From Acidobacteriota bacterium (GTDB lineage Bacteria; Acidobacteriota; Terriglobia; Terriglobales; SCQP01), in NCBI GenBank assembly GCA_021818955.1, contig JAKASR010000015.1, positions 1 through 64,000 on the forward strand: 64,000 bases of DNA, given 5' to 3'. Below, in pieces: positions 25,765-34,080 of this stretch. The notes beneath the pieces were generated by a model that was given only the letters and a program-made list of their open reading frames with translations, made no database searches and was not told the DNA's origin. Both the position numbers and the translations under genes were made by a program. Numbering within the stretch: position 1 is the first letter of the stretch; the number at the start of each line of letters is the position of its first letter.

Positions 25765-26601
25765 TTAGGCTGGAGCGGAGTCCTCATGCCGCCGCTCGGC
25801 CAGCAATTGCAGCAGCCAGGGCAGGGGCAAAGCGGTTAAAAGAAAAATCACCAGCAGCGGCAGCACCGCGGACATGCCCGCATCCTGCAAATTGATCCAG
25901 ATCTGCACCGGCATGCCGGCGGGATAGTATGCGGTCACCAGCACCGCGCCCAACTCGCCCAGGGCGCGCACCCAGGCCAGGCTGAGCGCCGCCGCCAGGC
26001 CGAGGCGCGCGAGGGGGAAGGTGACGCGGCGAAAGACCCGCGCCGGAGATTGTCCCAGCAAAGCGGCGGTAATTTCCAGCTCGCGGGGCACGGCGGCCAG
26101 CGCGGCGCGGGCGGCGATGACGTAATAGCCGATGCTGACATAGAACTGCGTCAAGACGAATGCCGGGGCGCTGTTGGACAGGGGCAAGCCCCAGCGCAGG
26201 AGCCAATGCCCCAGCCGCGCATTGGGGCCAAACGCCAGCGAAAACAGGATGCCCAGCGCCAGCGGCGGCAGCAGCGCGGCAATCAGTATGGGCGCTTCCC
26301 ACAACAAGCGTTCGCGGCGGCGGCAGCGGGCCAGATAAGCGGCCACCGGGGTGCCGGCGGCGGCGACCAGCAGCATGGCCAAGCCGGTTAAGCCGAGCGA
26401 AACTTCGACCGCGGCGGCGGTGGAGTGCGGCACCAGCCCATTCCATTGCCATGCACCGGCAGGAAGGAAGAAGCCGATAAAAGGATAAAGCAGCAGCAGC
26501 GTGAAGGCGGCTAAACCGCCGCGCGCCAGCAGCGCGCGCGCGGGCCATCTCCGTGAACCGGGTGCTGGCGTGGGCGGAACGGAGGACGAGGCGGCGTTCA
26601 T
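25765..26601 (-). CDS. modB: Molybdate/tungstate ABC transporter permease
   Basis: A 278-residue inner-membrane permease with about five to six helices. The coupling segment ELEITAALLGQSPARVFRRV matches the EAA motif of ModB/WtpB/CysT-type permeases. ALGELGAVLVTAYYPAG near the end is also typical. The ATG at 26601 overlaps the stop of the binding-protein gene as ATGA, showing tight coupling; longer frames would run inside that gene and are rejected. Confidence 0.88.
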   Translation of the reverse strand: MNAASSSVPPTPAPGSRRWPARALLARGGLAAFTLLLLYPFIGFFLPAGAWQWNGLVPHSTAAAVEVSLGLTGLAMLLVAAAGTPVAAYLARCRRRERLLWEAPILIAALLPPLALGILFSLAFGPNARLGHWLLRWGLPLSNSAPAFVLTQFYVSIGYYVIAARAALAAVPRELEITAALLGQSPARVFRRVTFPLARLGLAAALSLAWVRALGELGAVLVTAYYPAGMPVQIWINLQDAGMSAVLPLLVIFLLTALPLPWLLQLLAERRHEDSAPA

Positions 26602-27545
26602 CGCGATCGCGCCGCTTCCAGCGCGGGCCCCGAGGGCGGTTGATACCCATAGCGGGCGAGCAGGGATTGCGCCTCGGAGCCTTGCAGCCAATTTAACAAG
26701 CGCGCGGCACGGCGCGGGTGGGGCGCCTGGCGCAGGCGCGCGGCGTAAAAGATCAGCGGCTGGGCATGATAGAGCTTGCCCGCAAGCTTCAAGCCGGCGG
26801 CTTGATAGCCGCGCTGCCGCGCGGCATCGCCCAGATTGACGTTCGCGGATAAACGCACATAGGGCAAGTGAAAGGCGATGGGTTGAAAGCGATAGGCGGA
26901 GCTGGCATCCAGTTGTCCAGCGGCGAGCCGCGCCATGATTTCGGCTTCGGGAAAGATTTGCCGCGGGTTGAGCAGCGGTCCCAACACGCGGCGGGCAAGT
27001 TGAGGATCGCGCCGGCGGCGGGCCTCGAGGCGAAGCGCGATGATGATATTGCGTCCTTGAGGATCGGTAAGCGGGTTGGTGCGGCCGAAGCGGAAGCCCG
27101 GCAGGGCGAGCAGGCGCCACCAGGGCGGCTGCCCGGGCTTGCCCGAGTTGGCCAGCAGGCGGGCGAAGCGGCTGGCGGGGCTATAGGCAATCACCATCTC
27201 GGTGCGGGCAATCGGCACAGCGCGGCGCGCTTTGCCCGCCTGAAACAGGATGCGCATCGGACCGGCGGTAATCGAAATAAAGAGGTCGGGCCGCAGACTG
27301 CCGGCGGCGATCAGATGCGCCAGGCCATAAGCGCCCTGGGCGCGGCCGTGGATTTGGAGTTGCAAGCTGCGCGCCGCGGCGGGGGACAGACCGCCATCCA
27401 CCAGCGGCCCCATGGAGCCGGCGTAGGCGACCTCGATCGGCCGCAACCGCGCCTGGAGCGGCGGAGCGGCGGAAAGCGCCAAACCCGAGAAGAAAACGCA
27501 AGCCCACCGTCGTGGTTGCAGCGCCAATGGCCGAGGAGAATGCAT
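26598..27545 (-). CDS. Molybdate/tungstate-type periplasmic binding protein
   Basis: A 315-residue extracellular solute-binding protein with a signal peptide (hydrophobic WACVFFSGLALSAAPPLQA). Segments such as VAYAGSMGPLVDGG, TEMVIAYSPASRFA and FGRTNPLTDPQGRNIIIAL resemble WtpA/ModA oxyanion-binding proteins, where similar segments line the anion pocket. It delivers the anion to the permease that overlaps it downstream. Arg-rich surface stretches are unusual but match the base composition. Substrate (molybdate, tungstate or sulfate) is inferred from the TOBE regulator in the operon. Confidence 0.82.
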   Translation of the reverse strand: MHSPRPLALQPRRWACVFFSGLALSAAPPLQARLRPIEVAYAGSMGPLVDGGLSPAAARSLQLQIHGRAQGAYGLAHLIAAGSLRPDLFISITAGPMRILFQAGKARRAVPIARTEMVIAYSPASRFARLLANSGKPGQPPWWRLLALPGFRFGRTNPLTDPQGRNIIIALRLEARRRRDPQLARRVLGPLLNPRQIFPEAEIMARLAAGQLDASSAYRFQPIAFHLPYVRLSANVNLGDAARQRGYQAAGLKLAGKLYHAQPLIFYAARLRQAPHPRRAARLLNWLQGSEAQSLLARYGYQPPSGPALEAARSR

Positions 27546-27550
27546 GATGG

Positions 27551-28465
27551 TTAGAATGGCAAACGGAAAGTAAAGATCAAGTTGTGAACATTTCCCGGAA
27601 AAGCCGATAGCGGGAACTGCTCGCCGACGCCGAAAGTGAAGCCCCAGGATTTATGCAGGCGATAGGGACCGAGCACGATGCCCGGGGTTAACCAGTAGGC
27701 CGTCATGCCTGGTTGATTACCGCCGCGCAACCAGGCGGCATTGAGTTCCAATTCGGGCCAGAGTTTTCGAGCGGCATAATGATATTGCAAGGCAGTATTA
27801 AGGCTGAGCTGATGATCCGGCGGTTGCAACAAGCTATTGCCCGCAGGCGAGGAGAGGGTAAAAGAATGCAGGCCGGTAATAAAGCCAAAGCTGAACGCCT
27901 GCTGGATATCGAAACGCCCCCAGCCCTTGCCCCAGCCCGCGCCGGGAGCGACCTGCCCAATGCCGCCCGTGAGGGCATGACTGGCGCCCAAAAAAGCGGT
28001 GACGACATAATTGCCGGCAGATTCGGGAGCGGCGGCAAGGCGATATTTCAGCAGCCCACCATAGGATTGCCAACTGCAATTGAAGCCGTGCCCGGGACAA
28101 AAGAAATTGGGCTGGGTAATGATGACCTCAGTCGAGCGGGTTGGAATCAACTCCAGACCTTTCCCTCCGCCCCATTGCCATGCCGTCAGCAAGGGACTGG
28201 ATTGCCGCTGAATATCGAAGCGATATTCCTGCTCGAGCAGCGGAGTTAAGGTGGCGACCGGGGTGATCCAATGCGGCTGGCGATTGCGGGTGCGGTGAGT
28301 CATGGCATACCAGCCGTTTACAAAGGAGGATGCGATGTGCTTTTTCCTGGTGCGGGGATGCGCGGCCATAGCGATGACCGCGAACACAATCCATGCGGCC
28401 CCAACCCGCCGCATGGAGCCGCAGGCGGTGAAGTTAGCCGGGAGATAGGAGGAAAAGCCGGGCAT
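27551..28465 (-). CDS. Predicted outer-membrane beta-barrel protein in the mod operon
   Basis: Up to 304 residues; an ATG at 28414 would give MRRVGAAWIVFAVIAMAA, a better signal peptide. The rest shows alternating strands with aromatic ends (HWITPVATLTPLLEQEYRFD, GGLLKYRLAA, AFSFGFITGLHSFTLS, GVGEQFPLSAFPGNVHNLIF) and ends in Phe (FRLPF), the usual barrel C-terminus. It resembles the MetA-pathway/OmpL-like channel group. It ends 5 bp before the binding-protein gene, so it is in the operon, suggesting a substrate-specific outer-membrane pore for the oxyanion. No TonB box is obvious. Confidence 0.68.
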   Translation of the reverse strand: MPGFSSYLPANFTACGSMRRVGAAWIVFAVIAMAAHPRTRKKHIASSFVNGWYAMTHRTRNRQPHWITPVATLTPLLEQEYRFDIQRQSSPLLTAWQWGGGKGLELIPTRSTEVIITQPNFFCPGHGFNCSWQSYGGLLKYRLAAAPESAGNYVVTAFLGASHALTGGIGQVAPGAGWGKGWGRFDIQQAFSFGFITGLHSFTLSSPAGNSLLQPPDHQLSLNTALQYHYAARKLWPELELNAAWLRGGNQPGMTAYWLTPGIVLGPYRLHKSWGFTFGVGEQFPLSAFPGNVHNLIFTFRLPF

Positions 28466-28490
28466 GGCGGATAGGCAAGCAAAAGGGGAT

Positions 28491-28880
28491 TCAGCGCATG
28501 ATCATGACTTCGGTGGCCTTGATCAAGGCCAGGGCGGGCACGCCAGGCTCGAGGCCCAGTTCGTCGGCGGCTTCGCGCGTAATCACGGCTTGAATTTTCT
28601 GATCGCCGATGGATAGGGTCACTGCCGCCAGCAGGCCATCGCGTCGAACTTCGGCCACGATGCCGCGCAGCTTATTGCGCCCGCTGATCTTGCCCGCAGT
28701 CCCCCTTGCGGCGGAAACAGCAGGCGATTGGCCGCGCAAGCGCTCCAGCTCGGATTCGTGGATACGGTAATGTCCTCCCGGAGTACGAGTAGCCTTCAGC
28801 TTGCCACTGTAAATCCAATGCTTAAGCGTGGGGTACGAAATCCCCAATTCCTGAGCGGCTTCGGAAGGTTTCTTCATCAT
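28491..28880 (-). CDS. HTH-TOBE molybdate-responsive regulator
   Basis: A 129-residue protein with an excisionase/MerR-like helix-turn-helix (KPSEAAQELGISYPTLKHWI, then YSGKLKATRTPGGHYRI) at residues 4-48 and a C-terminal TOBE/Mop domain (residues 65-127, RNKLRGIVAEVRRDG onward, VTLSIGDQKIQAVITREAA). TOBE domains bind molybdate or tungstate, so this likely senses the oxyanion and controls the operon that it heads. ATG at 28880 or 28877. TATCTT lies 5 nt upstream and two AGCATAAA repeats sit just beyond it, a plausible self-operator. Confidence 0.85.
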   Translation of the reverse strand: MMKKPSEAAQELGISYPTLKHWIYSGKLKATRTPGGHYRIHESELERLRGQSPAVSAARGTAGKISGRNKLRGIVAEVRRDGLLAAVTLSIGDQKIQAVITREAADELGLEPGVPALALIKATEVMIMR

Positions 28881-28921
28881 ATTTGAAGATAAAATAGCAT
28901 AAATTCATATAAAAGCATAAA
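28881..28921 (-). promoter_or_regulatory. Promoter and operator candidate of the mod operon
   Basis: On the minus strand TATCTT (28891-28886) is 5 nt from the ATG at 28880. Behind it AGCATAAA occurs twice on the plus strand (28896-28903 and 28914-28921), 18 bp apart and each followed by a TTCA. These would lie across the promoter and could be binding sites of the HTH-TOBE protein. Confidence 0.45.
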
Positions 28922-28931
28922 AATTCAAAGG

Positions 28932-28985
28932 TTGACAGTATTCTGCTAAAAGAATAGTTGACAACAACTCACTCATATTTATAAA
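28932..28985 (+). promoter_or_regulatory. dnaK promoter region with inverted repeat
   Basis: TTGACA at 28958-28963, 16 bp, TATAAA at 28980-28985 make a near-consensus sigma-70 promoter with a 54-nt leader. A second TTGACA lies at 28932-28937. Between them is an inverted repeat TATTCT/AGAATA (28939-28956, 6-bp spacer). Neither a CIRCE element nor the HspR box CTTGAGT-N7-ACTCAAG is seen. Confidence 0.6.
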
Positions 28986-29039
28986 ATAAACTAGAAATCG
29001 GCCTGTATATCGGTTGAATGGCAGGCCGGGGAGAGAGTG

Positions 29040-31001
29040 ATGGCAAAAATTATCGGCATTGATTTGGGCACGACCAACAGCGTAGTTGCGGTCATGGAGA
29101 ACGGAGAGCCGAAGGTGATAGCAAACTCCGAAGGCGGGCGGACCACGCCTTCGGTGGTGGCCTTCACCAAGAACGGCGAACGCCTGGTGGGCCAGGTGGC
29201 GAAACGGCAAGCCATCACCAACCCGGAGAATACGATTTATTCCATTAAGCGCTTCATGGGCCGCCGTTATGACGAGGTCACGGAAGAAATGAAGATGGTG
29301 CCGTACAAGGTCGTGCAGCAAGGCGACCATGTGGCGGTGGTGGCGGCCGGCAAGAACTATACGCCGCCGGAGATCTCGTCCTACATTCTGACCAAGCTCA
29401 AGCAGGCGGCGGAAGATTACCTGGGCGGGAAAGTCACCGAGGCGGTGATCACGGTGCCGGCCTACTTCAACGATGCCCAACGGCAAGCGACGAAAGACGC
29501 GGGAAGAATTGCCGGCCTGGACGTGAAGCGCATCGTCAACGAGCCGACGGCGGCGGCGCTGGCGTATGGTCTGGATAAAAAGAAGGATGAAACCATCGCC
29601 ATTTACGATTTTGGCGGGGGCACCTTCGATATTTCCATACTGGAAGTGGGCGAAGGGGTGGTCGAAGTGAAGTCCACCAACGGCGATACCCATCTGGGGG
29701 GAGACAATCTCGATCAGCGGCTGGTGGACTGGCTGGTGGACGAATTTAAGAAAGAAGAAGGCATCGACCTGCGCGGCCGGGGCAACGAGATGGCGATGCA
29801 GCGGCTGAAGGATGCGGCGGAGAAGGCGAAGATGGAACTCTCCACCACGATGGAGACCGAGATCAATCTGCCCTTCATTACCGCCGACGCCAGCGGTCCC
29901 AAGCACCTGGTGAAAAAGCTGACGCGGGCGCAGTTCGAGCGCATGGTGGAAGACATTCTGCAGCGCTCGGTGGGGCCCTGCAAGCAGGCCATGGCCGACG
30001 CCGGGGTCACGCCGGAAAAGATCAATGAAGTAGTGCTGGTGGGCGGGATGACGCGCATGCCGCGCATCCAGCAACTGGTCAAAGACCTGTTCAACAAAGA
30101 GCCACACAAAGGCGTCAACCCGGACGAGGTGGTGGCGGTAGGGGCGGCGGTGCAGGCAGGCGTGCTCTCGGGCGAAGTCAAAGACTTGTTATTGCTGGAC
30201 GTCACCCCGCTTTCGCTGGGGATAGAAACCATGGGCGGCGTGTGCACGCGTTTAATCGAGCGCAACACCACCATTCCGACGCGCAAGAGCGAGATCTTCT
30301 CGACCGCTTCGGACAGCCAGACCTCGGTGGAAGTGCATGTGCTGCAAGGCGAGCGGCCGATGGCGGCGCAGAACCGCACCTTGGGCAAATTCCACCTGGT
30401 GGGCATTCCGCCGGCGCCGCGAGGCGTGCCACAGATCGAGGTTACCTTCGACATTGACGCAAACGGCATTGTGAACGTCAGCGCCAAGGATCTGGGCACG
30501 GGCAAAGAGCAGAAGATCACCATTACCAGTTCGAGCGGGCTCTCGAAGGAAGAGGTCGAGCGTATGACCCGCGAGGCGGAGTCGCACGCGGACGAGGACA
30601 AGCGCAAACGCGAGGAAGTGGAGGCGCGCAACGCCCTGGACGGGCTGATTTACTCGACCGAAAAGACCTTGTCGGAGCATCGCGACAAGCTGACGGGCGA
30701 GGATGCGCAGGCGCTGGACGCGGCGCTGGCGGAAGGCAAGCGGGCGCTGGAGAGCAGCGACGTGCAGGCGATGCAAGCCGCGCACGCCAACCTCACCAAG
30801 GCGGCGCACAAGCTGGCGGAAGCGATGTACCGCCAGGCGAGCAGCCAACCCGGCGGGGGCACGACGCCCGGGGCCGGGGGGGCGGCCGGCGCGGCGGGCG
30901 GCGCCGAGGGGCAAGCCGGCGGACCAGCCGACAACCAGGCCGGCAAGCCCGGCGAGGTGATTGACGCCGAGTATGTGGATGTGGATAACGAGAAGAAGTA
31001 A
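29040..31001 (+). CDS. dnaK: Hsp70 chaperone DnaK
   Basis: A 653-residue Hsp70. The ATPase domain starts [20 protein letters not shown] and has [39 protein letters not shown] and [10 protein letters not shown]. The substrate-binding domain follows [18 protein letters not shown]. The C-terminal lid ends with a Gly/Ala-rich linker and DAEYVDVD, the canonical tail. It folds and protects proteins with DnaJ and GrpE; grpE is not in the window. ATG at 29040 follows a purine-rich GGGGAGAGAG. It leads a heat-shock operon with dnaJ and hspR. Confidence 0.98.
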   Translation: MAKIIGIDLGTTNSVVAVMENGEPKVIANSEGGRTTPSVVAFTKNGERLVGQVAKRQAITNPENTIYSIKRFMGRRYDEVTEEMKMVPYKVVQQGDHVAVVAAGKNYTPPEISSYILTKLKQAAEDYLGGKVTEAVITVPAYFNDAQRQATKDAGRIAGLDVKRIVNEPTAAALAYGLDKKKDETIAIYDFGGGTFDISILEVGEGVVEVKSTNGDTHLGGDNLDQRLVDWLVDEFKKEEGIDLRGRGNEMAMQRLKDAAEKAKMELSTTMETEINLPFITADASGPKHLVKKLTRAQFERMVEDILQRSVGPCKQAMADAGVTPEKINEVVLVGGMTRMPRIQQLVKDLFNKEPHKGVNPDEVVAVGAAVQAGVLSGEVKDLLLLDVTPLSLGIETMGGVCTRLIERNTTIPTRKSEIFSTASDSQTSVEVHVLQGERPMAAQNRTLGKFHLVGIPPAPRGVPQIEVTFDIDANGIVNVSAKDLGTGKEQKITITSSSGLSKEEVERMTREAESHADEDKRKREEVEARNALDGLIYSTEKTLSEHRDKLTGEDAQALDAALAEGKRALESSDVQAMQAAHANLTKAAHKLAEAMYRQASSQPGGGTTPGAGGAAGAAGGAEGQAGGPADNQAGKPGEVIDAEYVDVDNEKK

Positions 31002-31065
31002 GTCGTTTAAGTTATGATCCTAGCGGGCCGCAGCCGGCGGAAGCCCACCGCGGCCCGGGACTACT

Positions 31066-32223
31066 ATGCCGGCCAGCGCGCAAAAAGATTATTACGCCAT
31101 CCTGGGGGTGAAGCACGGCGCGAGCGCCGAGGAGATTCGCAAAGCGTACCGGCGGCTGGCGCGCAAATATCATCCCGACGTCAACCCCGGCAATAAAAAC
31201 GCGGAAGAGCGCTTTAAAGACCTGCAGGAAGCGTATGACGTTTTAAGCGACGCGAAAAAACGCGATTTTTACAATCGCGCGGGATTTTATTCCGACCAGG
31301 CGTTTCAGCAGGGAGCGGAAGCCTACACACCGCCGCCGGCGGGCGGGGGCGGGGCGATGCCCGACTTCGATTTTTCCGGTTTCGATTTTGAGCCGGCAAC
31401 GGACGCGGGGCGGCGGGGCGGGTTCCGCGATTTATTCGGCAACCTGTTCAACCGGCACGCGGCGGCGGCTGAAGCGGTGGGCAGCGACCTGGAGTTTCAG
31501 GCCACCATCGGTTTTTGGGATGCGATCCGGGGCGCGGTGCTACGGCTGCCGGTTCCGCGGCTGGATGTTTGCCCGCAATGTCATGGCAGCGGCACGGGCG
31601 GCAAGGGCGGCGTTTGCGGGGAGTGCCAGGGCAAGGGGCAAGTCACGCAACAGGTGGGCGGCATGCGGTTTAACCTGCGCTGTCCGCAATGCCAGGGCAC
31701 CGGCAAGCAGGGCACGGCCTGCCCGCGCTGCCACGGCCAGGGCCGGGTTCGGATGGAAGATCCGCTGGAAGTGCGGATCAAGCCGGGCACGCGCGAAGGG
31801 GCGCGGCTGCGGATTGCGGGCAAAGGCAACTGGGGCCAGCAAAGCTACGGGGATCTGTACGTGGTGCTGCACATCCAGCCGCATCCTTTGTTCCGCCGGG
31901 AAGGCGACGATATTCACCTGCAGGTGCCGATCACGCTCGCCGAAGCCGCCTTAGGCGCCAAAATCGAGGTGCCGACGATCGAAGGGCCAGCGCTGCTGAA
32001 AATTCCACCGGGAACGCAGAACGGGCAGCGCTTCCGGTTACGCGAGCGCGGGGTGGCGTCGGCGCAACGGGAAGGGTTGCGGGGGGACGAATACGTGGAA
32101 GTGCGGGTGGTGGTGCCGCGCCCGGCGGATGAGCGCAGCAAGGAACTGCTGCGCGAGTTGGCGCGGTTGAACCCGGAAGACCCGCGCGCCAGCCTGGCGC
32201 GCGAAGCGCAGGCGGGCAGATAG
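31066..32223 (+). CDS. dnaJ: Chaperone DnaJ
   Basis: A 385-residue type I J-protein. The J domain (residues 5-70) contains the HPD triad in [12 protein letters not shown] linker with few phenylalanine-glycine repeats is followed by a zinc domain with four CxxCxGxG motifs ([32 protein letters not shown]) and by the C-terminal peptide-binding domains. It stimulates DnaK ATPase and passes substrates. The glycine/phenylalanine region is short. The gene lies 64 bp after dnaK on the same strand. Confidence 0.95.
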   Translation: MPASAQKDYYAILGVKHGASAEEIRKAYRRLARKYHPDVNPGNKNAEERFKDLQEAYDVLSDAKKRDFYNRAGFYSDQAFQQGAEAYTPPPAGGGGAMPDFDFSGFDFEPATDAGRRGGFRDLFGNLFNRHAAAAEAVGSDLEFQATIGFWDAIRGAVLRLPVPRLDVCPQCHGSGTGGKGGVCGECQGKGQVTQQVGGMRFNLRCPQCQGTGKQGTACPRCHGQGRVRMEDPLEVRIKPGTREGARLRIAGKGNWGQQSYGDLYVVLHIQPHPLFRREGDDIHLQVPITLAEAALGAKIEVPTIEGPALLKIPPGTQNGQRFRLRERGVASAQREGLRGDEYVEVRVVVPRPADERSKELLRELARLNPEDPRASLAREAQAGR

Positions 32224-32235
32224 CGGGATCCGACG

Positions 32236-32613
32236 ATGGTCAAGAAACGCGGGCGCGCGGCGTACATGATTTCGGCGGTGGCGGAGCAGTATGGCATTCA
32301 TCCGCAGACCCTGCGCTTATATGAGCGCGAAGGCCTGCTCAAGCCTTCCCGCACCGAAGGCAATACCCGGCTGTATACCGATGAAGATCTGCAACGGCTG
32401 GAAGTGATCCTGGCGCTGACGCGCGACCTGGGAGTGAACCTGGCCGGGGTGGAGATTGTGCTCAACATGCGGGCGCGGATGGAACAGATGCAGAAACAAA
32501 TGCAGGAATTCGTGAACTATGTGCAGCACGAGCTGCTGGCGCGCTATCCGGCCGAGGGCGTGAGCAAGGAAGCTTTGATGCCGCTACGGCGGCCGCGCCG
32601 CAGCCATTCCTAG
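32236..32613 (+). CDS. hspR: MerR-family heat-shock regulator HspR
   Basis: A 125-residue MerR-type protein. The winged helix (AAYMISAVAEQYGIHPQTLR, LYEREGLLKPSR, NTRLYTDEDLQRLE) is followed by a helix and a Gln/Met-rich coiled region (RMEQMQKQMQEFVNYVQ). Its position right after dnaK-dnaJ is the typical place of hspR, which represses this operon with DnaK as corepressor in actinobacteria. However, no clear HAIR box precedes dnaK, so its binding site here may differ. Confidence 0.9.
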   Translation: MVKKRGRAAYMISAVAEQYGIHPQTLRLYEREGLLKPSRTEGNTRLYTDEDLQRLEVILALTRDLGVNLAGVEIVLNMRARMEQMQKQMQEFVNYVQHELLARYPAEGVSKEALMPLRRPRRSHS

Positions 32614-32649
32614 CAGCCAAGCGCTCAGGCGGCCGCTGCCGTTATCGCG

Positions 32650-32663
32650 CATAATGGATTTCA
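32650..32663 (+). promoter_or_regulatory. Candidate short-leader promoter of pgpA
   Basis: CATAAT at 32650-32655 (five of six -10 bases) lies 8 nt before the ATG at 32664, with no Shine-Dalgarno. Confidence 0.4.
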
Positions 32664-33212
32664 ATGCCGGCGGCGCCACAGCCTTCTCATTCACCAAAAA
32701 TCAAGGGGCAACGCCTACCGCGCGGCGGCAGCGCGGTCGAGCGGTGGCTGACCTGGCTGGCGATGGCAGGGCCGATAGGGCTGATTCCTTTTGGTCCGGG
32801 TACCTGGGCATCGCTGGTTGCCGTGCTGGGCTGGCATGCCTGGGTAACGCATCTGCACACCAATGCGGGGGCGGCGGCGCTGATGGCCGCGGCAATCGTG
32901 TTCGCCGCCGGGGTTCCCGCGGCCACAGCCGCCAGCCGCTCATTGCAAGCGAGCGACCCTTCCGGCGTGGTGATTGACGAAATCGCAGGTCAACTGCTGG
33001 CATTTACCGGAGCCGCGCCGGTGGCCTGGCCGTGGGCAATCGCCGGCTTGCTTTTCTTCCGGCTCTTCGATATCACCAAACCTTATCCGATCCGGTTGCT
33101 GGAACGATTGCCGGGCGGCTGGGGCATCATGGCCGACGACATCCTGGCCGGCATCTATGCCGCCGCGGCGTTATTCGCGCTTCACCTGGCCGTACATAGC
33201 TGGCTGGGATGA
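32664..33212 (+). CDS. pgpA: Phosphatidylglycerophosphatase A
   Basis: A 182-residue membrane phosphatase that converts phosphatidylglycerol phosphate to phosphatidylglycerol. Family motifs are FGPGTWASL near residue 45, the acidic segment DPSGVVIDEIAGQLL, FFRLFDITKPYPI and GIMADDILAGIYAA. Three to four membrane helices. It may be cotranscribed with hspR (50 bp gap) but also has its own -10-like hexamer. Confidence 0.93.
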   Translation: MPAAPQPSHSPKIKGQRLPRGGSAVERWLTWLAMAGPIGLIPFGPGTWASLVAVLGWHAWVTHLHTNAGAAALMAAAIVFAAGVPAATAASRSLQASDPSGVVIDEIAGQLLAFTGAAPVAWPWAIAGLLFFRLFDITKPYPIRLLERLPGGWGIMADDILAGIYAAAALFALHLAVHSWLG

Positions 33213-33839
33213 GAAAAGCGAGGCGATTCGATATCGCATCGCCGCGCTCTCGAATGCCCGGCGATTCTCATCTATTCCCCCATATAAAGGCGCGACTCGC
33301 GGCATGGGTTTTGACCCATTCCGCGAAATTGATTCGCGGTTTCGCCCCGCTCGCGGTTTCTACTGGCGCTTCACTTCGCGCCACGCTTGACCTCGCCTTC
33401 GGCTTCCCCAATTTAAAGCGAAGAACTTGTGGTCCGCACCGCTAAACTGCCCAAATGGTTGCTTGCCGGGGTGTATTTTTCCTAACTAAGATTTTTTTTT
33501 GACTTTCCAGGTACTCAGGGTTTTTACTGATTTTCCAGTGTTTTTTGCAATTCGGAGTAACTTGCCAGTTGTGCAAATCAAAAATTGGGCGAGATTACCG
33601 GAAAAATGCGATATTTCCCGCCGTCCCTTGCGCCTATCTTAATGGAAATAACAGAAAATAAAAGACTTAACCTAAAGCTTATGATTTAATTCAACACGAA
33701 CTCCCGAGCCTACGCGCATAGCGGCCGCGGGGTATTTCAGCCGGGTTTCCACAAGATTTCCACAGCCGCATGAATCAGCCATTACCGAAAATCCTGAATT
33801 AAGGCAGTTTTTTGGGCCTGCGCCCCAGGTGTGGTGCAA
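33213..33839. other. Gene-free stretch with hairpins and an AT-rich block
   Basis: Two hairpins follow pgpA: ATGGGT/ACCCAT (33304-33319) and CCGCGAA/TTCGCGG (33321-33339). From about 33470 to 33720 base composition turns AT-rich, with a run of nine T (33492-33500). Two TTTCCACA octamers (33746-33753, 33757-33764) lie 11 bp apart. No gene can be supported. Confidence 0.5.
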
Positions 33840-34028
33840 GCGGCACGTCCGCATTTACTTTTAGGCGCTGACGCTTTCGCCAAGGTCCGGCCGAAGCCGG
33901 ACGCTTTGCGAAAACTCATGGCTGCCGAAAGTTTATTGTGGTTAATAGGCGCGAGACCGATCCGGAACCCCGCGCTTCGGCCTGCGATTTCGGAAGAAAA
34001 CTGCTGCCCGACTCAGCCGTTAACGCAG
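33840..34028 (-). repeat. Dispersed structured repeat, copy 3 (inverted, shortened)
   Basis: Minus-strand copy. It lacks about 34 bp, including the first hairpin, but keeps the second as GTCCGGC(TTCG)GCCGGAC, now with full pairing, and most of the rest. It lies between pgpA and the dehydrogenase gene. Confidence 0.8.
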
Positions 34029-34050
34029 TTCGAAGGCAGACGCGGGAGGG

Positions 34051-34070
34051 GGCGGACGCGTCCGCCCCGA
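34051..34070. terminator. GC-rich palindrome after the dehydrogenase gene
   Basis: A perfect 20-bp palindrome (half-site GGGGCGGACG) 10 bp beyond the stop of the minus-strand dehydrogenase. No T-run follows, so it may be a strong pause or part of a factor-dependent end. Confidence 0.5.
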
Positions 34071-34080
34071 TAGGGAGGAA

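Noticed and set aside
33746-33764. Two TTTCCACA octamers as DnaA boxes or an origin
   Set aside because: They match the DnaA consensus imperfectly, only two are present, and no dnaA, dnaN or gyr gene is near.
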